Positions 1 to 5,565 of a DNA stretch of 5,565 bases are shown here, one piece after another (position 1 is the stretch's first letter; each line of letters opens with the position of its first letter). The position numbers and the translations under genes are program-made. The notes beneath the pieces were generated by a model. The model ran no database searches. It worked only from the letters and a program-made list of their open reading frames with translations, and had not been told where the DNA came from. The DNA is from Pseudomonadales bacterium (lineage in GTDB: Bacteria; Pseudomonadota; Gammaproteobacteria; Steroidobacterales; Steroidobacteraceae), in NCBI GenBank assembly GCA_020442965.1, contig JAGRJB010000002.1, forward strand, positions 1-5,565. Reading direction: 5' to 3'.

Positions 1-228
1 ACCAGCGCGCAGGGCAATGGCTCGTGCGAGGCCGCGGCCAGTCGTGCCCTCAGATAGCGCGCAGCCCATCACGACGTCTTCGACGAGGCCCGGTTCGATG
101 CCGGCGCGCTCGGTGGCCGCGCGCACGACGTGAGCGCCAACGCTCGCCCCGTGGCTCAAATTCAAAGCACCTCGCCACGAACTCGCGAGGCCTGTGCGCG
201 CATAGGAAACGATGACCGCTTCTCTCAC
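1..228 (-). CDS. Thiolase (acetyl-CoA acyltransferase family), N-terminal fragment
   Basis: This is the first 76 codons of a thiolase; the rest lies beyond the left edge. The protein starts MREAVIVSYARTGLASSWRG, the classic thiolase opening (REAVIVs.ART...G.f.G), followed by a helix with GAHVVRAATERAGIEP and the strand-loop VEDVVMGCALSEG at about residues 49-61. Family members cleave 3-ketoacyl-CoA with free CoA, releasing acetyl-CoA, in the cytoplasm. The nucleophilic cysteine, normally near residue 90, and the C-terminal His and Cys motifs are not in the window, so activity cannot be judged. The start is a GTG at 228-226 that overlaps the stop of the upstream bifunctional enzyme (GTGA) and has a strong GGAGGG nine bases before it. 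No ATG in this frame would keep the conserved N-terminus. It would carry out the last step of the pathway encoded by this operon. A degradative thiolase is likelier than a biosynthetic one from context only. Confidence 0.93.
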   Translation of the reverse strand, partial: MREAVIVSYARTGLASSWRGALNLSHGASVGAHVVRAATERAGIEPGLVEDVVMGCALSEGTTGRGLARAIALRAG

Positions 229-2327
229 GTCACTGCGCCCTCCAACAGCCAGCGCTCGAGGCGCGGCGCTGGTTGCCAGAACTGCGAGTCGGCGAGCGCG
301 TTGCGCGCGAAGCGTCGCATCGCTCGCACAACGTTGTAGTAGCCCCGTGCTTCGGCGTAGAACATCGGACCACCGTGATGGCGCGGAAATCCGTAGCCGT
401 TCAGGTAGACGACGTCGATATCCGACGCGCGTGCAGCAATGCCCTCATCGAGGAGCCGCGCACCCTCGTTCACGAGGGCCAGCACGCAGCGATCGACAAT
501 CTCCGCCATCGGTATCGCTCTGGCAGACAAATTCTGGGCGCGTCGATAGTCCCTGATCAGCGCTGTCGTGTCCGCGTCCTCAATCGGTTGCCGCGCCCCG
601 GGCGCATAACGATAGAAGCCTTTGCCGGTCTTTTGTCCAAAGTGGCCAAGCTCGCATAATTGGTCGGCGATGGGTAAGGGCCTGAGCTTCGGCTGCGCCG
701 CCTCGCGCTTGCGCCGAATGGCGCGGCTGACGTCGAGTCCCGCCAGATCGGCTACCCGGAACGGACCCATCGCCATACCGAAGCGCTCCAGTGCCTCGTC
801 TACCTGCTGTGGTAACGCCCCTTCTTCCAGCAGATACATCGCCTGCCGCATGTAACGGTCGAGCATTCGGTTACCGATGAAGCCATCGCACACTCCGGCG
901 ACCACGGCAATCTTGCCGAGCCGCTTGGCGAGTCCCAACGCTGTCGCGATCACGTCGGGACTCGTGGCGCGCCCCCGCACGACTTCCATGAGACGCATGA
1001 CGTGCGCGGGGCTGAAGAAATGCAATCCCAGAACGTCCTGTGGTCGCGACGTAAACCCGGCGAGAATATTGACATCGAGCGACGAGGTGTTAGTGGCCAG
1101 AATCGCCCCTGGTCGCACCAATTGATCGAGCGCCACGAAGATTTCGCGCTTGACGTTGAGATCTTCGAACGCCGCCTCGATCACGAGATCGGTATGCGCA
1201 AGTAGCGGCAGATCGCCAACAGGGCAGATACGAGCGTAACGCTCGTCAGCGACAACCTGCGTCAGCTTGCCTCGCTTGACGCTGCCATCGAGCAATTTGC
1301 GGATCGTTCCCATGCCGCGATCAACGGCTGCGACGTCCCGATCGTATAACTGCACCGCTATACCGGCACTTGCCAACGCAAGCGCGATGCCACCGCCCAT
1401 CGTGCCGGCACCAATCACGGCTGCCTGGGTGATTGCTCGCTCTGTCGTATCTGCTGGCAGATCAGCGACTCGCGCCGCCTGCCGCTCCGCGAAGAAGACA
1501 TGCCGTAGGGCACGCGAACCGGGCGCCGCTTGCAATGACACAGAGAGCTCGCGCTCCACCTCGAGGCCACGCTCAAACGGCAACGAACAGGCAGCATGCA
1601 ATGCATCGAGGATCTTGTGCGCTGCCGCCTGACTCTCGGCCTGCGACCCCAGGCTCTTGCGTGCGAGCGCCAGCACAGCTTGTGCGTTGCCGTCGGTCAT
1701 TGGGCAGTCGCGACTGCGCGTGATGCGCCGCCTATCCACTACCAACCGTTCTGCAAGCGCAACCGCTGCGGCTATGACATCGGCCGCAACATCGATCGCG
1801 AACAGACCGGACCAGATCGGATCGGTCGCCGCAAACGTTTCACCAGTCCCGATCACTCGCAAGGCACGCTCCAGGCCCAACAAGCGGGGCAACCGCTGCG
1901 TTCCGCCAGCGCCGGGGAGCAGGCCAAACTTCACCTCCGGTAGTGCCAGCCGCGCATCCACGCTGGCAACGCGCGCATGACAAGCCAACGCGAGTTCAAG
2001 ACCGCCACCCATACAGGTGCCGGCGATCGCGGCAACCACCGGCTTTACGCAATCGTCGATCGCCTCGATCACATCACGCAGCGTCGGGGCAACCGTCGCT
2101 GCTGTGGAGCCAAACTCGCGGAGGTCTGCGCCTGCAGAGAACGCACGCGCGCTGCCCGTCAGCACCATCGCATCGATAGAGGAGTCACTCGCGAGGTTAT
2201 CCAGCGTATCAAGCAAGGCTCGTCGGAGTTTGCAATGCAGCACATTGACCGGCGCCGAGGCCAGGCGCAATACCGCCACGCGCCGCCGACGTTCCAGCTC
2301 AATGATTGCGTCACGGCGGTTCTTCAT
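225..2327 (-). CDS. Bifunctional enoyl-CoA hydratase / 3-hydroxyacyl-CoA dehydrogenase (FadB/FadJ type)
   Basis: A 700-residue multifunctional beta-oxidation enzyme, close to the usual 700-715 residues. The N-terminal crotonase domain (about 5-190) has the oxyanion-loop segment AFSAGADLREF and both catalytic glutamates, in GGGLEL (E111) and LPEV (E131), followed by GLLPGAGGTQRL. A linker helix region (about 220-295) leads to an NAD-binding Rossmann domain with GAGTMGGG at 306-313, NTSS near 413-416 and the catalytic histidine in LGLHFFSPAHVMRLMEV (H436). Two C-terminal 3HCDH domains follow: one with GFIGNRML (N486) and GPFRVADLAGLDV, the second from about 605 with NGYGFPRHHGGPM. It hydrates trans-2-enoyl-CoA and oxidises the L-3-hydroxyacyl-CoA to 3-ketoacyl-CoA with NAD+. 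All key residues are present, so it looks active in both halves. The start is the ATG at 2327-2325, overlapping the oxidoreductase stop as ATGA and preceded by GGAAG at an eight-base spacing. An in-frame TTG five codons earlier is less likely. The tail overlaps the thiolase start. Substrate range is unknown. Confidence 0.95.
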   Translation of the reverse strand: MKNRRDAIIELERRRRVAVLRLASAPVNVLHCKLRRALLDTLDNLASDSSIDAMVLTGSARAFSAGADLREFGSTAATVAPTLRDVIEAIDDCVKPVVAAIAGTCMGGGLELALACHARVASVDARLALPEVKFGLLPGAGGTQRLPRLLGLERALRVIGTGETFAATDPIWSGLFAIDVAADVIAAAVALAERLVVDRRRITRSRDCPMTDGNAQAVLALARKSLGSQAESQAAAHKILDALHAACSLPFERGLEVERELSVSLQAAPGSRALRHVFFAERQAARVADLPADTTERAITQAAVIGAGTMGGGIALALASAGIAVQLYDRDVAAVDRGMGTIRKLLDGSVKRGKLTQVVADERYARICPVGDLPLLAHTDLVIEAAFEDLNVKREIFVALDQLVRPGAILATNTSSLDVNILAGFTSRPQDVLGLHFFSPAHVMRLMEVVRGRATSPDVIATALGLAKRLGKIAVVAGVCDGFIGNRMLDRYMRQAMYLLEEGALPQQVDEALERFGMAMGPFRVADLAGLDVSRAIRRKREAAQPKLRPLPIADQLCELGHFGQKTGKGFYRYAPGARQPIEDADTTALIRDYRRAQNLSARAIPMAEIVDRCVLALVNEGARLLDEGIAARASDIDVVYLNGYGFPRHHGGPMFYAEARGYYNVVRAMRRFARNALADSQFWQPAPRLERWLLEGAVT
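238..243 (-). promoter_or_regulatory. Ribosome binding site for the thiolase GTG start
   Basis: GGAGGG read on the minus strand, nine bases upstream of the GTG at 228-226 and lying inside the last codons of the upstream gene. It is what makes the non-ATG start credible and suggests translational coupling. Confidence 0.7.
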
Positions 2328-3796
2328 GGCGCAGACTTCCAATCCGGCGCGACCAGGCGGCGCTTGCGATCGATCGAGCGTCGCACGCCTGGCGCATCAA
2401 GATCGACGCGATCCCATAGCTCGCAGGTAACCTGTCGGTGGCGCTGATCGAGTGCTTCACAATAGTTAGTATAAATGCAAAGACGCACCGCCTCGCCGTG
2501 ACCCGTCCGAATCTTGCGAAACCAGTCGGGATCGGCGAGTGCCTGGCGCGCAACGCCGACGATGTCGGTGACATTGTCGCGCAGCAGCTTCTCCGCCTGT
2601 TCGAAGTTGTGTACACCACCCGCCGTGACGATGGGTGTGGCGTACCCGGCCTCGCGGACGGTGGCGCGAATCGTCGCGGCCGCGGCAACATTCCGCCCGA
2701 AGGGGCCCTGCGCATCCGAGTAATAGGACGGCATGCACTCATAGCCGCTGCGGCCGGTGTAAGGATAGGCTGCCTGACCGACTTTCGGTTGCAGCGCGTC
2801 GTCGAACTTGCCGCCGCGCGACAGCGACAGAAAGTCGAATCCTGCGCTCGCAAACTCCCGCGCGAAGTAGGCCGCGTCATCGATCGTGCCACCGTCAGCG
2901 ATACATTCCTCGGCCAGCATGCGACAACCCACCGCGCAATCGGTATCGACGGCCGCTCGCACGGCCCGATACACCTCTAACGGCAGGCGCGCCCGGTTCT
3001 CGCGCGTGCCGCCGTAGCCGTCAACGCGAGCGTTGAGCGGCGACAACAATGAGGCCATCGTATAGGCATGCGCAAAATGCAATTCGATGCCATCGAAGCC
3101 CGCGTTGCGTGCCAAATGCGCTGCCCGAGCGAAATCTCGTGGCAAGGTTTGCGGTAGAGCCGCAATGTGCGGCAAATGGGTGTCTGTAACACGTTCGCGC
3201 GCGCCGACATCAAGCGCTTCCAGTTCCCGCGTCGTTAGCACAAGCTCCAGCTGATCGCGCGTGAGTGCCGCGAGCCACTCGCGCACTGCTGCCGGGCCGG
3301 GAGTGACCGCGGCACCCGTTGCAGCTACGTAGGCGTCGAGATGCCGAGGGACGATCTGCAGAAATTGCGCGAAGAATTTCTCGGGCACCGGTCGTCGTCG
3401 GATCGCCAGAAAGTCGATCAGTTGAATCAGTATTCTCGTGCGGCCGCCGCTTGCACGCCTGACAACCGAGACGATCTCGCGCAATCCCGGCAGGAACCGT
3501 TCATGGCCGGCACGCAGCAGCGGGCCACTCCGGACATCGCGAATACCCGTCGCCTCGACGACAATGACGCCCGGCTGGCCGCGCGCGAAGCGCTCATACC
3601 ATTGCAGTACATCATCCGTCACAAAGCCTTCGTCGGTCGCACGCCACGGCACCATCGCCGGTACCCAGGTGCGCTCAGCGAGCGTGATCGGGCCAACTTT
3701 GACTGGCGAGAATAGGCGTGAGGTCTGCGCTTCGGTCGCACTCGGCCATCGCCCAGGGTGCGCAGCGTGCTTGATCCGCTCGGGCGGGCGCCACAT
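2324..3796 (-). CDS. Old Yellow Enzyme-like NADH:flavin oxidoreductase with internal insertion
   Basis: A 490-residue FMN-dependent TIM-barrel oxidoreductase of the OYE/2,4-dienoyl-CoA reductase superfamily. The barrel starts at LFSPVKVGPITLAERTWVPAM (28-48) after a 27-residue extension. The GFDGIELHFAHAYTM segment (233-247) carries the His-x-x-His-x-Tyr active-site signature (H240, H243, Y245), followed by LLSPLNAR and DGYGGTRENRARLPLEV. The C-terminal FMN-phosphate loops are VTAGGVH (390-396) and VGVARQALADPDW (413-425). These families reduce activated C=C bonds with NAD(P)H, so the likely job is reducing an unsaturated, perhaps cyclic, acyl-CoA made by the neighbouring enzymes; this is inference. 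Oddities: a helical insertion at about 133-215 (usual length is 340-370), loss of the QLxHxGR loop (here QLIDFLAIR), Val49 where T or C follows the 'PM', and only a partial cysteine motif (C440, C446, C458). The ATG lies 17 bases after the RidA-like stop, with GGAG ten bases upstream. I recall similar uncharacterised proteins in Burkholderiales but no assigned function. Confidence 0.9.
   Translation of the reverse strand: MWRPPERIKHAAHPGRWPSATEAQTSRLFSPVKVGPITLAERTWVPAMVPWRATDEGFVTDDVLQWYERFARGQPGVIVVEATGIRDVRSGPLLRAGHERFLPGLREIVSVVRRASGGRTRILIQLIDFLAIRRRPVPEKFFAQFLQIVPRHLDAYVAATGAAVTPGPAAVREWLAALTRDQLELVLTTRELEALDVGARERVTDTHLPHIAALPQTLPRDFARAAHLARNAGFDGIELHFAHAYTMASLLSPLNARVDGYGGTRENRARLPLEVYRAVRAAVDTDCAVGCRMLAEECIADGGTIDDAAYFAREFASAGFDFLSLSRGGKFDDALQPKVGQAAYPYTGRSGYECMPSYYSDAQGPFGRNVAAAATIRATVREAGYATPIVTAGGVHNFEQAEKLLRDNVTDIVGVARQALADPDWFRKIRTGHGEAVRLCIYTNYCEALDQRHRQVTCELWDRVDLDAPGVRRSIDRKRRLVAPDWKSAP
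2336..2340 (-). promoter_or_regulatory. Ribosome binding site for the bifunctional hydratase/dehydrogenase
   Basis: GGAAG on the minus strand, eight bases before the ATG at 2327-2325 and within the end of the oxidoreductase gene. It selects this ATG over the upstream in-frame TTG at 2342-2340, which would overlap the site itself. Confidence 0.6.
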
Positions 3797-3813
3797 CGTC
3801 GCCGTGCTCCAGC

Positions 3814-4239
3814 CTAGTCCGGCACGACCGCGGTCGCTTCGATCTCGACCTTCGCCAGCTCCTCGACCAGCCCCGCCACTTGCACGACCGACATGACCGG
3901 AAAGTTCTTGCCCAACACCTCCCGATAGACGGCACCGATCTCACGGATCTCATGCAGATACTCAGCACGACTTGTTATATACCAAGTCAGCCGCACGAGA
4001 TGCTCCGGACCAGCTCCGGCCTCGGCCAACAGGATCACGATGTTCTCGAGTGCCTGCTTCACTTGCTTGGCAAGCTGCGAGCTGTGAAACCGGCCCGCGC
4101 TATCCCAGCCGATCTGCCCCGCCAGGAATATCTGCCGTCCACGTGCTGCGATGCCATTGCTGTAGCCGCTCGGCCTTGGCCAACTGGCCGGCAGCAAAAC
4201 CGTCCAGTCACCAGTCGCATCCGTCTGCTGTTCACTCAT
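3814..4239 (-). CDS. RidA/YjgF/YER057c/UK114-family protein lacking the catalytic arginine
   Basis: A 141-residue protein of the Rid superfamily, slightly longer than E. coli RidA (128). Family features in order: [23 protein letters not shown] (24-46), a helix [31 protein letters not shown] (59-89), Y105REVLG, then [12 protein letters not shown] (113-124) and the final strand [10 protein letters not shown] (131-140). Canonical RidA hydrolyses reactive 2-aminoacrylate-type imines using an arginine in FPARSxV; here that position is Met116, so classical imine deaminase activity is doubtful. The family is trimeric, with ligands bound at subunit interfaces. Set between acyl-CoA dehydrogenase and oxidoreductase genes, it may act on or bind an intermediate of the same pathway, possibly an enamine/imine or enol-CoA species; this is inference. 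The ATG at 4239-4237 overlaps the upstream stop as ATGA and has GAGGAG eight bases before it. The in-frame ATG two codons earlier is only two bases from that site and is rejected. Confidence 0.93.
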   Translation of the reverse strand: MSEQQTDATGDWTVLLPASWPRPSGYSNGIAARGRQIFLAGQIGWDSAGRFHSSQLAKQVKQALENIVILLAEAGAGPEHLVRLTWYITSRAEYLHEIREIGAVYREVLGKNFPVMSVVQVAGLVEELAKVEIEATAVVPD

Positions 4240-5438
4240 GCGCATCGCTCCTCAAGTACCGCTCGGCCGATGATGATCTTCTGCACCTCGGTCGCGCCCT
4301 CATAGATTCTGAGCGCGCGGATTTCCCGATAAAGGCGCTCGATGACTTCCCCTTGGACGACGCCGCGCCCGCCGAACATCTGCAGGGCACGATCGATGAC
4401 CGCCTGCGCTGACTCGGTTGCGGTGAGCTTAGCCATCGCTGCTTCTTTGGTGACCCGCGCACCGCGATCTCGCAGCCACGCGGCGCGATAGGTGAGTAGC
4501 CGCGCCGCATCGATCGCCGTGGCCATTTCCGCGAGCGCCGCTTGCGTGAGCTGGAAGTCGGCCAACGATTGACCAAACATGCGCCGACTTTGCGCATAAG
4601 AGGTCGCTTCATCCAGCGCGCGCTGCGCGAAGCCCAGCGCGGCTGCGGCCACCGAGGTCCGGAACACGTCGAGCGTACGCATCGCGAGTTTGAATCCCTC
4701 ACCCTCTTCGCCCAGGCGCTGCCCGGCGGGCACTCGGCAGTCCTCAAATGCCAGTGTGGCGAGGGGATGCGGCGCGATCACGTTGATACGCTCGCGGATC
4801 TTGAAACCGGGTGTGTCGGCATCGACGACAAAGGCGCTGATGCCGCGCGCGGCCACCGTGCCATCCGGCCTCACTTGCGCGGGACTGGTGCGCGCAAACA
4901 CACAGTAGAAGTCCGCGATTCCCCCATTCGAGATCCACGTCTTCTGGCCATCCAATACGTAGCAATCGCCGTCTCGCCGCGCCGCGCATTGTAGTGCCGC
5001 AACATCGGAGCCGGCATCCTGCTCTGAGAGTGCGAACGCCGCGATGGCCTCGCCGCGGGCCACGCGAGGTAGGTAGTGCTGACGCAGAGATTCACTACCG
5101 CCGAGTGAAATGGCCCCGCTGCCCAGGCCCTGCATGGCAAAAGCAAAATCGGCGAGCCCATCGTGCCAGGCCAACGTCTCGCGCAACAACGCGATCGAAC
5201 GCACATCAAAGCCCGGCACCGCTCCGCCGTGCTCGCCGACGACGCCGTAAGCGGCGAGCCCGTCGGCTCCCAGCATCCTAACCAATTCTCGGCAACGCGC
5301 GTCGACAGCCCCGCGGGTTTCTGGATGGGGACCGTGCGCCAATCTTGCCTCGGCCCAACGCTCCGCTCGCTCGGCGAGCGCGCCGTGGCTGGCGTCAAAG
5401 AATGGCCAGTCGAGTGCACCGGATGAGAGCAGCGTCAT
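4236..5438 (-). CDS. Acyl-CoA dehydrogenase
   Basis: A complete 400-residue FAD-dependent acyl-CoA dehydrogenase, of normal length. The N-terminal helical domain (about 8-130) is followed by the beta domain with [12 protein letters not shown] (134-145), the substrate/FAD-binding loop, and [18 protein letters not shown] (167-184). The C-terminal helical domain carries [19 protein letters not shown] (281-299), [20 protein letters not shown] (353-372) and [16 protein letters not shown] (377-392). Glu380 in YEG occupies the position of the catalytic base in medium- and short-chain enzymes. It removes two hydrogens across C2-C3 of an acyl-CoA and passes electrons to electron-transfer flavoprotein. 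The chain length or ring specificity cannot be told from the sequence. The ATG sits one base after the hydratase stop (TAA-C-ATG), with GAGGG eight bases before it. An upstream in-frame ATG at 5492 would add 18 basic residues lying entirely within the hydratase gene and is rejected. The stop overlaps the RidA-like start. It presumably performs the first oxidation in the pathway encoded by the operon. Confidence 0.96.
   Translation of the reverse strand: MTLLSSGALDWPFFDASHGALAERAERWAEARLAHGPHPETRGAVDARCRELVRMLGADGLAAYGVVGEHGGAVPGFDVRSIALLRETLAWHDGLADFAFAMQGLGSGAISLGGSESLRQHYLPRVARGEAIAAFALSEQDAGSDVAALQCAARRDGDCYVLDGQKTWISNGGIADFYCVFARTSPAQVRPDGTVAARGISAFVVDADTPGFKIRERINVIAPHPLATLAFEDCRVPAGQRLGEEGEGFKLAMRTLDVFRTSVAAAALGFAQRALDEATSYAQSRRMFGQSLADFQLTQAALAEMATAIDAARLLTYRAAWLRDRGARVTKEAAMAKLTATESAQAVIDRALQMFGGRGVVQGEVIERLYREIRALRIYEGATEVQKIIIGRAVLEERCA
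4248..4253 (-). promoter_or_regulatory. Ribosome binding site for the RidA-like gene
   Basis: GAGGAG on the minus strand within the final codons of the acyl-CoA dehydrogenase. Spacing is eight bases to the ATG at 4239-4237 but only two to the ATG at 4245-4243, so it decides the start in favour of the downstream ATG. Confidence 0.7.
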
Positions 5439-5439
5439 G

Positions 5440-5565
5440 TTAGTTGCCCTCAAACTTCGGCGTCTGCTTGGACGCGAACGCTTGGTAGGCACGCTTGAAG
5501 TCGCCAGTCTGCATGCAGATGGCCTGCGCCTGCGCTTCGGCCTCGATCGCGGCCTCGATCGACAG
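5440..5565 (-). CDS. Enoyl-CoA hydratase/isomerase family protein, C-terminal fragment
   Basis: The last 41 codons and TAA stop of a gene whose start lies beyond the right edge; the reading frame is open from base 5565. The peptide contains [24 protein letters not shown] and ends KQTPKFEGN. This is the typical C-terminal helix and tail of crotonase-superfamily proteins (EA.aQa.c..t.Df.eg..AF..KR.P.F.G). Catalytic residues are in the missing part. Members hydrate 2-enoyl-CoAs, but related enzymes also isomerise, hydrolyse or open rings, so the exact reaction is open. The [15 protein letters not shown] form is like hydratases I associate with aromatic-acid CoA pathways in betaproteobacteria, a recollection rather than a search result. 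Since the operon already encodes a hydratase domain in the bifunctional enzyme, this one may handle a distinct intermediate. It is one base from the acyl-CoA dehydrogenase start and so is co-transcribed. Confidence 0.88.
   Translation of the reverse strand: MSIEAAIEAEAQAQAICMQTGDFKRAYQAFASKQTPKFEGN
5447..5451 (-). promoter_or_regulatory. Ribosome binding site for the acyl-CoA dehydrogenase
   Basis: GAGGG on the minus strand, eight bases upstream of the ATG at 5438-5436 and inside the last codons of the hydratase gene. It supports this ATG rather than the in-frame one at 5492. Confidence 0.65.

Noticed and set aside
2325..2342. An in-frame TTG start five codons upstream of the chosen ATG of the bifunctional enzyme.
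   Set aside because: The TTG overlaps the apparent Shine-Dalgarno GGAAG, and the ATG at 2327 gives the usual ATGA overlap with normal spacing.
1977..2447. A plus-strand open frame of 156 codons, among several long plus-strand frames across the window.
   Set aside because: It lies antisense to the bifunctional enzyme and the oxidoreductase, has Arg-rich low-information composition and no family motif.
2311..2892. A 193-codon minus-strand open frame overlapping the oxidoreductase gene.
   Set aside because: It is an alternate frame of a gene with clear OYE motifs. Its translation is rich in Arg, Ser and Cys with no recognisable fold, as expected for shadow frames in GC-rich DNA.
3797..3813. 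The 17-base gap between the RidA-like and oxidoreductase genes as a possible promoter, terminator or small-RNA site.
   Set aside because: It is too short, with no inverted repeat or -10/-35 elements; it holds only a GGAG ribosome binding site.
5436..5492. An upstream ATG that would extend the acyl-CoA dehydrogenase by 18 residues.
   Set aside because: The added stretch is basic, non-conserved and lies within the hydratase coding region. The ATG at 5438 has a well-spaced GAGGG and abuts the hydratase stop.
5541..5562. A short direct repeat (CCTCGATCG twice, about 12 bases apart).
   Set aside because: It encodes the repeated residues IEA-A-IEA in a helix of the hydratase. It is explained by codon use and is not a regulatory or mobile repeat.

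Overview
The window is a GC-rich, gene-dense stretch of a bacterial chromosome. All coding is on the minus strand, and the genes are packed so tightly that they almost certainly form one leftward-transcribed operon. Composition and protein style suggest a proteobacterium, most likely a betaproteobacterium of the Burkholderiales/Rhodocyclales type. That placement is an inference from family resemblance; there is no phylogenetic marker in the window.

In order of transcription (right to left): the C-terminal 41 codons of an enoyl-CoA hydratase (5440-5565, cut by the window edge); a complete 400-residue acyl-CoA dehydrogenase (4236-5438); a small RidA/YjgF-family protein of 141 residues (3814-4239); a 490-residue Old Yellow Enzyme-like NADH:flavin oxidoreductase with an unusual internal insertion (2324-3796); a 700-residue bifunctional enoyl-CoA hydratase/3-hydroxyacyl-CoA dehydrogenase of the FadB/FadJ type (225-2327); and the first 76 residues of a thiolase (1-228, cut by the left edge). 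The junctions are TAA-C-ATG, ATGA, a 17-nt gap, ATGA and GTGA, each with a Shine-Dalgarno sequence inside the preceding gene or in the short gap. No gap is long enough for an independent promoter or terminator.

Together the genes encode a complete acyl-CoA beta-oxidation set: dehydrogenation, hydration, 3-hydroxyacyl oxidation and thiolysis. Two extra proteins are added: a flavin ene-reductase-like enzyme and a RidA-like protein. Hydratase, acyl-CoA dehydrogenase and RidA-like genes side by side recall clusters for CoA-dependent aerobic degradation of aromatic acids (for example 2-aminobenzoyl-CoA type pathways), where beta-oxidation enzymes process a dearomatised ring. I infer a similar catabolic role here. 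The actual substrate cannot be read from this window, because no CoA ligase, oxygenase, transporter or regulator is present.

The points most worth a second look are the oxidoreductase (about 50-residue insertion, altered active-site loops, remnant cysteine motif) and the RidA-like protein, whose catalytic arginine position is methionine. I saw no RNA genes, mobile elements, CRISPR arrays or significant repeats.
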